Positions 25,434-32,080 of a DNA stretch of 64,000 nucleotides are shown piece by piece. The translations under genes and the position numbers were made by a program. Source of the DNA: Muribaculaceae bacterium (GTDB lineage: Bacteria > Bacteroidota > Bacteroidia > Bacteroidales > Muribaculaceae). A model generated the notes under the pieces. That model ran no database searches. It worked only from the letters and a program-made list of their open reading frames with translations, and was not told the DNA's origin. Each line of letters begins with the position of its first letter. Within the stretch, counting starts at the first letter, position 1. The DNA is taken from NCBI GenBank assembly GCA_017557625.1, contig JAFYYG010000028.1, positions 24,629 through 88,628 on the forward strand, written 5' to 3'.

Positions 25434-25506
25434 CGAGCAATTATCCCAAATCGGTCATTAGGTAACTATTCATCAACGACAGCATTGTCAAACAAAAACA
25501 ACAACA

Positions 25507-25569
25507 CTTTACAAAAACAACAAGAAAAAAATTATTTGTTGAATTTGTTTCCCCTTGTTGTGTTTGTTT
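25507..25569. terminator. Long-loop AT-rich hairpin between convergent genes
   Basis: CAAAAACAACAAG pairs with CTTGTTGTGTTTG (one mismatch-like G-T) across about 30 nt in the 25434-25657 spacer. Probably a bidirectional terminator of the helicase and transferase genes. Confidence 0.4.
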
Positions 25570-25657
25570 GATAAAAAATGTAGTTAAGATGACATAAACT
25601 CTTAATAGTTACGTCATTGGAAAAATCAATTGAAAATCCTAGTGACCGATTTTTGTT

Positions 25658-27475
25658 TTATTTCTCATCAAACCAGCGACTTGTGATTATCAGGTCGCTG
25701 ACACGCCAAGCCTCTTTTTGGCGGCTGATGAGTGGACTGTTGCCTGCCGACAATGTGGGCGCTGTGGCAACTGAAGTTATGTTTTTACGCAGCACGCTGT
25801 AGCCTAAGCCTTTCCATGATTGTGAGTTGAGTCCCAGCAGGTCAAGGAGAGTGGGGTAGATGTCGATTTGACCTATTGGTCCATTGATGCGTCCTGACTG
25901 GCCGGAGTTGAGGATGAGCATCACGCAGTCGTCGCCCTCTTTGTCGATGGCGGGTCGGCCGTTTGGCGCATCGTCAACCATCTCGTTATGGTCACTAACA
26001 ATCACTATCATAGTGTTGTCGTAGATGCCTTGCTGCTTAAGCTGGTTGATGAAATTGGCAAGCGCGGTGTCGAAGGCGTTGACGCGCTCAAGGTAGCAGC
26101 GCACCTCTCTGGTGTATTCACCGCTGTTCATAATCCATGTTGCCGGCTCCATTGCCTCGTCAAACGGATGATGCATTCCTGCTGTGGCTACCAGCGCCAT
26201 GAACGGCTGCTTGCGAGTGGGGATGATTTCTGTCACTTCTTCGAGCAACGTCTTGTCGAGAAGATAATTGTTGCGTTTTATGGCATCATTTATCTCATCT
26301 TTGCAATAGAAACTGCTGTATCCGTAGGTTTTAGCCATATTTTTGACGTTCCACAGCGATGGCTCATCGCAGCAGGCATAGAAGGTGTCGTAGTTGCCTA
26401 AAGCCTTGCAGAGAGTGGGATAGGAGGCGTTGCTGTAGCTGTTGGCAACTACTTTTGTGTTTAGAGGCAGCAAGCCGGTGTTATACATGAAGATTCCGTC
26501 GCTGGAACGTCCGTTCTTCACCTGCGACTTCATCGCAAGCGACACGAGGCATGTAGAGTCGCTGCACAGTTGCTTGAGCGTGGGTGCGACGTCTCGACCT
26601 TGGATTTGCATATTCACCGCCCAGGAGTTGAGCGATTCCACCACGAGCAGAATCACGTTCTTTCCTCGCGCAGTGGCATAGTCGTTGTCGGTGTAATGTG
26701 GCTGGTGTTCAATAAATTGCTCTACCTGTTTTTTCTCTTCCTCGCTCAACGTCTTGGTGTCAAAAATTGAAGTGATGCCACCGTAGATGACATAAGGCAC
26801 GGCACCGTTAAGGTTCATGTAGTCGCCTTGGCGGGTCCACATCACGCAGTAGTCATCGGTGAACTGCTGAGCAAATGTTGTGGGTTCATCGTTGTCGCTT
26901 TGGTGAATGGCAGTAGCGCCAAGCCTTATCACTACAAATCCAGCTATTCCTGCCGCAGCAAACAGTAGGCGGTGCTTGCTTGGCTGCTGTACTTTCTCCA
27001 TGGGCTTCTTGAGCCATATCCTATATATGGCATAGAGCATCAGTGGGGGCAGGATCACCTCGAGGATGCGCGGCTTTATTGAACCGACTATGCTGGTCCA
27101 GAGCGTGCCACCCATGTTCTCAGTCATGAAGAACGACGACAACGGCATCAGGTCGCGATAGGTAGGCATATACAGGAATTGCGCCAGGCACCACAGTGTG
27201 ACGAGCCACATCACTATCCAGCTCCACTTGCGCCAGCGGGGTGGCAGCAGCACTAGAGGCGTGAGCAGAAACAGCGCGTCGGCGAGGCTGTTGACAGCCA
27301 GCATCGCCTTGTCGCCCATCGCGGTGTGACTTAGCCACTCGGGATCAACAATCTTGTTGAACTGGTGGCTAACTGCCAGCAACTGCATCATAATACAAGC
27401 CATCGACAGGAGGTAGAACCACAGGTTCGGACTCTTGGGAGTATATTTCAGGATTTTCTTGATTTTCTCTTTCAT
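25658..27475 (-). CDS. Membrane phosphoglycerol/phosphoethanolamine transferase-like protein (sulfatase/LTA synthase fold)
   Basis: A 605-residue protein when started at MKEKIKKILKYTPKSPN. Four to five N-terminal membrane helices (to about residue 190) precede a periplasmic alkaline-phosphatase-fold domain. NVILLVVESLNSW (about 268) supplies the first metal Glu, KNGRSSDG (about 320) sits where LTA synthases have the catalytic Thr/Ser, and IVIVSDHNEM (about 493) is the second metal site. It likely transfers a phospho-head group to a lipid or glycan. A further upstream in-frame ATG (27538) is rejected because the promoter lies between the two: TAACTTTG ends 5 nt before the chosen ATG, so the mRNA may be leaderless. 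Confidence 0.85.
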   Translation of the reverse strand: MKEKIKKILKYTPKSPNLWFYLLSMACIMMQLLAVSHQFNKIVDPEWLSHTAMGDKAMLAVNSLADALFLLTPLVLLPPRWRKWSWIVMWLVTLWCLAQFLYMPTYRDLMPLSSFFMTENMGGTLWTSIVGSIKPRILEVILPPLMLYAIYRIWLKKPMEKVQQPSKHRLLFAAAGIAGFVVIRLGATAIHQSDNDEPTTFAQQFTDDYCVMWTRQGDYMNLNGAVPYVIYGGITSIFDTKTLSEEEKKQVEQFIEHQPHYTDNDYATARGKNVILLVVESLNSWAVNMQIQGRDVAPTLKQLCSDSTCLVSLAMKSQVKNGRSSDGIFMYNTGLLPLNTKVVANSYSNASYPTLCKALGNYDTFYACCDEPSLWNVKNMAKTYGYSSFYCKDEINDAIKRNNYLLDKTLLEEVTEIIPTRKQPFMALVATAGMHHPFDEAMEPATWIMNSGEYTREVRCYLERVNAFDTALANFINQLKQQGIYDNTMIVIVSDHNEMVDDAPNGRPAIDKEGDDCVMLILNSGQSGRINGPIGQIDIYPTLLDLLGLNSQSWKGLGYSVLRKNITSVATAPTLSAGNSPLISRQKEAWRVSDLIITSRWFDEK

Positions 27476-27480
27476 GACTG

Positions 27481-27512
27481 CAAAGTTACATAAAGTTTTT
27501 GTGTGGTACAAA
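27481..27512 (-). promoter_or_regulatory. Promoter abutting the transferase start codon
   Basis: On the minus strand TTTG (27509-27512), 20 nt, then TAACTTTG (27481-27488). Only CAGTC separates it from the ATG at 27473-27475. The match is full consensus and it decides the start. Confidence 0.75.
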
Positions 27513-27569
27513 AAGAAATAGGCACTGCACATTGGCAATGCCTATCTATTTTCTTGTAGTACGGGCAAA

Positions 27570-27737
27570 TTATCCCTCGCTAATTGCCTCGTTAGGGCAA
27601 GCCTCAGCGCAAGTACCGCAGCTGATGCAAGTATCGGGATCAATTACATAGATGTCACCCTCGCTGATAGCGCCAGTTGGACACATATCCATGCAAGTTC
27701 CGCATGCTACACAGTCGTCACTAATTACGTATGCCAT
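27570..27737 (-). CDS. 2[4Fe-4S] ferredoxin
   Basis: A 55-residue bacterial (clostridial-type) ferredoxin with two CxxCxxCxxxCP clusters: Cys9, 12, 15, 19 and Cys37, 40, 43, 47. It is a low-potential electron carrier, for example for pyruvate:ferredoxin oxidoreductase or hydrogenase in anaerobes. The sequence is internally duplicated (both halves end GAISEG or EAISEG). It is a single gene with its own promoter 56 nt upstream. It supports an anaerobic lifestyle. Confidence 0.96.
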   Translation of the reverse strand: MAYVISDDCVACGTCMDMCPTGAISEGDIYVIDPDTCISCGTCAEACPNEAISEG

Positions 27738-27792
27738 AGTCAAATAGTTTAAAATAGTTAAGTAAAAAATTAGTTAGTCTTGTAAACAGGTG

Positions 27793-27825
27793 CAAAATTA
27801 CAGTTTTTATTTTATTCTTACCAAA
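27793..27825 (-). promoter_or_regulatory. Promoter of the ferredoxin gene
   Basis: On the minus strand TTTG (27822-27825), 21 nt, TAATTTTG (27793-27800). Full -7 consensus. Confidence 0.7.
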
Positions 27826-27922
27826 TAATTCTGCAACTATTTTCAGTGGTAAATGCAAAAAATGTGCCAAAAAATGTGCAACAGCCTGATTTAGGGTCAC
27901 CTGCAAAAAACTGTGTTAGGGT

Positions 27923-28202
27923 GAGGCGTTGAGCGTCGAAGACGCTGGGCGGGTCGAAGACCCAGTTTCATCAGAAAGACCATGCTGCGAGGGTGTTGCA
28001 AAACTCCCGCAAAATAAAAAACTACGGATTAATCTGATTTTCTGATTATTTATTCGATTGAATTTCAGGCATCTGTATTTCTGTAAATTTCAGATTAATC
28101 AGAAAATCAGTTGTTTATTAGGTTTTGCAACAGCTTCTTGCATGGTCTTAAAGACAAATAGCTTCTCCGAAACATTCAGCGTATTCGACGCTCGTTACCT
28201 CA
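27923..28202. repeat. 280-bp fold-back element (long imperfect inverted repeat)
   Basis: At least four arm pairs are collinear and inverted about a centre near 28063. They are GAGCGTCGAAGACGCTG (27931-27947) with CAGCGTATTCGACGCTC (28177-28193), AAGACCATGC (27976-27985) with GCATGGTCTT (28140-28149), GTTGCAAAAC (27995-28004) with GTTTTGCAAC (28122-28131), and CTGATTTTCTGATTA (28034-28048) with TAATCAGAAAATCAG (28096-28110). Gaps between arms are nearly equal on both sides. No gene is seen in 27738-28308. It may be a MITE-like or fold-back element, or a large regulatory RNA structure. Confidence 0.85.
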
Positions 28203-28234
28203 TCAACAAAAAACACAGGTTTTTGCCCCTAATT

Positions 28235-28308
28235 TATCCAAAAATGCGATTAAGCGAGTCAAAGCTGAGCTTGCTCAATGCCTTGCGAGCGTGAGCATTT
28301 TATCCAAA
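28235..28308 (+). repeat. Dispersed intergenic element, copy C
   Basis: Starts TATCCAAAAATGCGATTAAG, ends GCGAGCGTGAGCATTTTATC, with core GAGCTTGCTC. It ends directly at the stop codon of the YitT gene and could serve as its terminator. Confidence 0.85.
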
Positions 28309-29244
28309 TTATTCTTCGGTTATGGTGTCATCTGTTGCAAACTGGGCAATCTCTTCGGCTTCCTGCTTTTTGATGTTCACCTTCACATGGTCGAAGCCCT
28401 CGCCATACACGCCTTTTACCTTAGCTTGAGAGACGAAAGCGTCGGGGTCGATGGCCTTGATGATGCGGAACATGTGCATGCTCTCATAGTTGCGGGCCAT
28501 AACCAGCAGCACTGTGGTTTCGGTTTGGGTGTACCAACCTGTGCCGTGCAGCACAGTGCAGCCACGATGTGTGTCTTTAGTGATGGCGTTGGCAATCTCT
28601 TTCCATTTCTTGGAGAAAATCATGAACTGCACACTCTGTCGGCTGCTGTCAATCACCATGTCGGCGGCAATGGAGCAAATGAACATGAAAATCAGACCAT
28701 ACACTATCTTGTCAATCTCATGGAAAATGAACCAGCTGGAACTGATGATAAGCAGGTCGATATATATTAATGTGCGGCCAAAGGAGATGTTACTGTGCTT
28801 GTTGACCATAGCGGCGATGATGTCGGTGCCGGCCGAGCTGCCATTGTGTGTGAACACTATGCCCAGGCCCACGCCACACAGCACAGCACCGATGATGACA
28901 TTCATAAACGTCTGCTGCTCAACGATGGGCTTGGTGAAGATGGGTGTCATAATTCCCAGCAAAACTGTGGCAATGGTAGCGCCTATGATGGTGCGTATCA
29001 CAAATTTCTTGCCCACAGCTCTGAAGGCTATAGCCAGCAGTATAGCGTTGATGGCATAGTAGGTTATGGCGAAGTTCCATTTCAGTCCAAAGTAGAAAAG
29101 AGAGGCAAGACCGGTAACGCCGCCAGTCACTACCTGCTCAGGCAGCACAAATGCCGAATACCCAAAGCAGTAACAGAACAAGCCAATGAATATCATCACA
29201 TAGTCTTTGACTTCATTAAGAACTTTCTTGCTTGATTCGTTCAT
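28309..29244 (-). CDS. YitT family membrane protein (DUF161 + DUF2179)
   Basis: A 311-residue protein with five to six membrane helices in the first 190 residues, including FCYCFGYSAFVLPEQVVTGG and the GSSAGTDIIAAMVNK signature of YitT proteins. A soluble C-terminal DUF2179 domain (about 220-290, RGCTVLHGTGWYTQTETTVL) follows; this domain is related to ligand-binding modules. The transport or sensing role is not established for the family. The gene is monocistronic, with a promoter at 29294-29324. Confidence 0.93.
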   Translation of the reverse strand: MNESSKKVLNEVKDYVMIFIGLFCYCFGYSAFVLPEQVVTGGVTGLASLFYFGLKWNFAITYYAINAILLAIAFRAVGKKFVIRTIIGATIATVLLGIMTPIFTKPIVEQQTFMNVIIGAVLCGVGLGIVFTHNGSSAGTDIIAAMVNKHSNISFGRTLIYIDLLIISSSWFIFHEIDKIVYGLIFMFICSIAADMVIDSSRQSVQFMIFSKKWKEIANAITKDTHRGCTVLHGTGWYTQTETTVLLVMARNYESMHMFRIIKAIDPDAFVSQAKVKGVYGEGFDHVKVNIKKQEAEEIAQFATDDTITEE

Positions 29245-29293
29245 AACTCGTTGATTATTTTATATAGTTCGTAATTGTAATTTTTTCGGGCTG

Positions 29294-29324
29294 CAAAATT
29301 AGTGCAAGTTGTGAGCAGAACAAA
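29294..29324 (-). promoter_or_regulatory. Promoter of the YitT gene
   Basis: On the minus strand TTTG (29321-29324), 19 nt, TAATTTTG (29294-29301). Confidence 0.7.
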
Positions 29325-29453
29325 ATGAAAAACGAAGTTTTATCATTTTTTATGCCTCGACGCCGACGCAGCCTAATTTATCCAACAGTAGTAAAAATCT
29401 TAATCATTGAATAAAATTTACCGATTGATGGTGTTTTTTTCAGAGAAAAGGAT

Positions 29454-29461
29454 TAACTTTG
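29454..29461 (+). promoter_or_regulatory. -7 element of the first lipoprotein gene
   Basis: TAACTTTG, a perfect -7 element 45 nt before the ATG at 29506. No clear TTTG lies at the usual distance; a T-run (29434-29440) is there instead. Confidence 0.5.
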
Positions 29462-29505
29462 CATACATTATTAAATTTAATCTAATTCTAAACTAATTTT
29501 TTATT

Positions 29506-30036
29506 ATGAAAAAGTCATTATTATTTTTGTTGACAATTGTATCAGTTGCAATGTTTGTTAGCTGTGGTGGCGACAAGAAGTCGGGCTCAGGTAGCGATGC
29601 AAGCGAGGAGAACATTGAAGGTGTAAAGTATGAGAACAAGGACTTCGGTTACTTAGTAGTATTGCCCGAGGGTTTCGAGCAGCAGAACGACGATGCCAAG
29701 ATGGAGAAAGAACGCGGTGGAAAGCTCTTCCTCGGTGATGGATGCACTATTGATGTGACTTGCAGCAAGATGAATTACATTGGTGACACAACTCCTGAAG
29801 CATCGATTGATCAAAGCATTGAAATGGTAAAGGCATTAAATGAAGGAGCTGAGGTTGAAAAGCTTGATGCTGTGTCATTTGTGTCTAAGAGTCAAGACGA
29901 TAATTATCTTCGTGCTCATTATGAGCTTCAAAAGAATGGCAACAAATACATGATTGATTTTACTTATACACTGGACAAGAAGGACCAATTTGATAAAGAT
30001 GTTGAGGCTGTAGTCAAGTCATTTAAGGCAGAATAA
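29506..30036 (+). CDS. Tandem paralogous lipoprotein 1 of 4
   Basis: A 176-residue lipoprotein with signal peptide and lipobox FVSCGGDKK (Cys about 21). The mature domain of about 140 residues has the layout shared by all four neighbours: a FGYLVVLPEGF-like strand, GGKLFLGDGCTIDVT, a TTPEASIDQSIEMVKAL helix, a central beta hairpin, and a C-terminal DKKDQFDKDVEAVVKSFK helix. The pattern recalls PsbP/DcrB-like small domains, but I cannot assign a family. An intrinsic terminator follows, and the next gene has its own promoter. Confidence 0.85.
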   Translation: MKKSLLFLLTIVSVAMFVSCGGDKKSGSGSDASEENIEGVKYENKDFGYLVVLPEGFEQQNDDAKMEKERGGKLFLGDGCTIDVTCSKMNYIGDTTPEASIDQSIEMVKALNEGAEVEKLDAVSFVSKSQDDNYLRAHYELQKNGNKYMIDFTYTLDKKDQFDKDVEAVVKSFKAE

Positions 30037-30057
30037 TTATCGCTTGCAAATAAAAAA

Positions 30058-30100
30058 CAATGCAGAAATCCCAAAATTGAGGATTCTGCATTGTTTTTTG
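30058..30100 (+). terminator. Intrinsic terminator between lipoproteins 1 and 2
   Basis: CAATGCAGAA(A)TCC/GGATTCTGCATTG, a 13-bp stem with one bulged base, followed by six T. Its 3' arm overlaps the -33 region of the next promoter. Confidence 0.85.
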
Positions 30101-30121
30101 AAATAATATTAACTATCTTTG
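30091..30121 (+). promoter_or_regulatory. Promoter of lipoproteins 2-4
   Basis: TTG at 30091-30093, 20 nt, TATCTTTG at 30114-30121; the ATG is at 30149. Confidence 0.65.
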
Positions 30122-30148
30122 CGGTTATAATTCAAAGATGTTGATTTT

Positions 30149-30649
30149 ATGAGAAAGTCATTATTTGTATTATTGTCAATATTGTTTGTTTCTCTAGTCT
30201 CTGGTTGTTGTGGAGGTTCTAAGGATGATTCTAAACAAGAAAGAGTGGAGTATGAGAACACAGATTTCAACTATTCTATAGTGTTGCCGGCAGGTTTTGG
30301 CACTTCTACCGTAGATTCGATCGAGAATGTTAGAGGAGGCAAGCTGTTTACTAAAGAAGGCTGCCAAATTGATGTCACAGCCATGAAAATGGAACCCATA
30401 ACATCGGCTGAATTGCTGGTAAAAGAGAGCATGAGAGTGCAGAAAGATGTCTATGAGGATGGTGAAGCCAAGATGATTGATAGTTTATCATTTATTGTTA
30501 AAGGCACCGATGATTTCGGTCTACATGCAAACTATGAGAGCCAACAAAAAGGCAACAAGTATAGGATTGACATGACCTATCCACCCAACAAGAAAGAACA
30601 ATTTGAGAAGGATGTGGATGAAGTGATTAAGTCTTTTAAGGTTAAGTGA
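30149..30649 (+). CDS. Tandem paralogous lipoprotein 2 of 4
   Basis: A 166-residue paralogue. Lipobox VSGCCGG; FNYSIVLPAGF, RGGKLFTKEGCQIDVTAMKM and the closing helix EQFEKDVDEVIKSFK align with lipoprotein 1 throughout. It is the shortest and most compact copy. It lies 16 nt before lipoprotein 3 and probably heads a three-gene operon behind the promoter at 30091. The function is unknown, and outer- or inner-membrane anchoring cannot be told from the residue after the Cys. Confidence 0.83.
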   Translation: MRKSLFVLLSILFVSLVSGCCGGSKDDSKQERVEYENTDFNYSIVLPAGFGTSTVDSIENVRGGKLFTKEGCQIDVTAMKMEPITSAELLVKESMRVQKDVYEDGEAKMIDSLSFIVKGTDDFGLHANYESQQKGNKYRIDMTYPPNKKEQFEKDVDEVIKSFKVK

Positions 30650-30665
30650 TTAAAGTAAACATGTT

Positions 30666-31235
30666 ATGAAAAAGTTTTTGTTGTTTTTCTTATTGCCGCT
30701 TCTCGCAATTGCATTGCTGGCAAGTTGCGGATCAAGCAAATCATCAGATGATGGTGGGACAGATGGCGATATTATCAAAAGTGATAAGTTTGGATACTCA
30801 GTATTGGTTCCCGATGAATTTAAACACGGTAAAGAAGCCGGAGTTCACCATGGTAGAGAAAGTGCTAGAAAAAGTGAATCTTCTGGCAGCCAGCAACAAG
30901 GAGAGAGCGATGAAGAATGTCAGGGTTATGGTTGTGATGGATATGAATTCAACATCTGTGCTAGAACCATGAACTACATAGGCGGCACAACTCCTGAGCA
31001 ATCGGTAAAGCAGAGTTTTGAGATGAATAAGTCATTTTATGGCAATGCCAAAGCAAAAATGCTCGACGACACTTCATATTATATTATAGGAGAGAAATAC
31101 TCTAAACTTGAGGCCTACATAGAGTTTCAGCTGAAAGGTAAAAAGTTCACTATTACCATGAATTATCCTGTCAACGAGCGAGATGAGTTTGAAGAAGTGG
31201 TTGAAGCAGTTATTGATTCGTTTGAAGTTAAATAA
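30666..31235 (+). CDS. Tandem paralogous lipoprotein 3 of 4, with charged insert
   Basis: A 189-residue paralogue (lipobox LLASCGSSK). The fold signatures are FGYSVLVPDEF, NYIGGTTPEQSVKQSFEM and the final FEEVVEAVIDSF. Between the first strand and NICARTMNYIGG it carries an extra stretch of about 40 residues, rich in His, Ser, Gln, Glu and Gly (HHGRESARKSESSGSQQQ), with a Cys pair (ECQGYGCDGY). This replaces the GGKLF segment of the others. The insert looks disordered or possibly metal-binding; the latter is speculation. Confidence 0.82.
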   Translation: MKKFLLFFLLPLLAIALLASCGSSKSSDDGGTDGDIIKSDKFGYSVLVPDEFKHGKEAGVHHGRESARKSESSGSQQQGESDEECQGYGCDGYEFNICARTMNYIGGTTPEQSVKQSFEMNKSFYGNAKAKMLDDTSYYIIGEKYSKLEAYIEFQLKGKKFTITMNYPVNERDEFEEVVEAVIDSFEVK

Positions 31236-31257
31236 ATATCAAAATAAATATCAGATT

Positions 31258-31785
31258 ATGAAAAAGTTTTTATTTTTTTTGTTGACAGTGGTTTCTATTT
31301 CATTGTTGACAAGTTGTGGAGGAGAGAAAAACGCTTCAAATACTTCGAGCAATCCTGCCGAAGAAAAAGGCATGAAGTATGTGGACGAGGAAAATGGCTA
31401 TTCGATAGATTTGCCTCCAGGTTTTGCCCCAGCAGATGAATCCAATCCTTTTGGTATTAGGCAATTCATAAAAGGTGGGTGCATGATCAGTATAGAGGTT
31501 AAAGACATTGAATTGGAAAAGGGCAAGAATGTCACTCAGATGGTAAAGGAAAAATATGAGGAACTAAAAAAAGGCATTACTAAAGATGATTCCGAGGAAG
31601 AAGTGAAAATGCTTGATGATTTGTCTTTAGTCCATAAATGGAGGGCGGAGCCTGATTTGAATGCTGATATTGAAATCTATAAAAACGGTAAGATTTTCTT
31701 GATTTCCTTTGAAGGTGTTGGGGAAACTAGTGAATCGTATGACGAATTCATAGACATTATGTCTAAGTCCTTGAAAATGGAGTAA
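31258..31785 (+). CDS. Tandem paralogous lipoprotein 4 of 4
   Basis: A 175-residue lipoprotein when started at MKKFLFFLLTVVS, chosen because it gives a clean signal peptide and lipobox (LLTSCGGEK); upstream in-frame Met codons lie inside lipoprotein 3. NGYSIDLPPGF, QFIKGGCMISIEVK and the C-terminal DEFIDIMSKSLK keep the common layout, but this is the most divergent copy. It ends at a strong terminator. Confidence 0.83.
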   Translation: MKKFLFFLLTVVSISLLTSCGGEKNASNTSSNPAEEKGMKYVDEENGYSIDLPPGFAPADESNPFGIRQFIKGGCMISIEVKDIELEKGKNVTQMVKEKYEELKKGITKDDSEEEVKMLDDLSLVHKWRAEPDLNADIEIYKNGKIFLISFEGVGETSESYDEFIDIMSKSLKME

Positions 31786-31810
31786 CACTATTTCATACAA
31801 TTAAAAGGAT

Positions 31811-31850
31811 AATGCAGAGCCCTGAAAATGAGGGCTCTGCATTGCTTTTT
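31811..31850 (+). terminator. Intrinsic terminator of the lipoprotein array
   Basis: A perfect 13-bp stem AATGCAGAGCCCT/AGGGCTCTGCATT, loop GAAAATG, then GCTTTTT. It ends just before the 3' end of the opposing tRNA gene. Confidence 0.92.
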
Positions 31851-31856
31851 ATGGTG

Positions 31857-31944
31857 CGGAGTGACCGAGATTCGAACTCGGGAGCCGCTTTTGACGACTA
31901 CACGCTTTCCAGGCGTGCCTCTTCAGCCACTCGAGCATCACTCC
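31857..31944 (-). tRNA. tRNA-Ser (anticodon GGA)
   Basis: An 88-nt type II tRNA on the minus strand. The acceptor stem is GGAGTGA/TCACTCC with discriminator G. The anticodon arm is CACGC-CTGGAAA-GCGTG with anticodon GGA. A long variable arm (TAGTCGTCAAAAGCGGCTC region) is typical of serine tRNAs, and the T arm is CCGAG-TTCGAAT-CTCGG. CCA is not directly encoded after the discriminator. It reads serine codons TCC and TCT. Confidence 0.95.
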
Positions 31945-31966
31945 AATATTTTTGCAAAATGCGCTG

Positions 31967-31974
31967 CAAAGGTA
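31967..31974 (-). promoter_or_regulatory. -7 element of the tRNA-Ser gene
   Basis: TACCTTTG on the minus strand, 22 nt upstream of the tRNA 5' end; TTTG elements lie further upstream at variable spacing. Confidence 0.6.
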
Positions 31975-32080
31975 ATTATTTTTTATCAAACAATTACAAA
32001 CAATTTAAATATTTTTCAGTAAATGTGCAACGTGAAACGTGAAACACGAAATGAGCGAATTGTCTATGAATACTTTGCGG

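Noticed and set aside
28291-29235. Long plus-strand frames opposite the YitT gene
   Set aside because: They are antisense shadows of a clearly recognisable membrane protein gene.
31812-32042. Open frames on the plus strand across 31812-32042
   Set aside because: They cover the terminator and the tRNA-Ser gene on the opposite strand.
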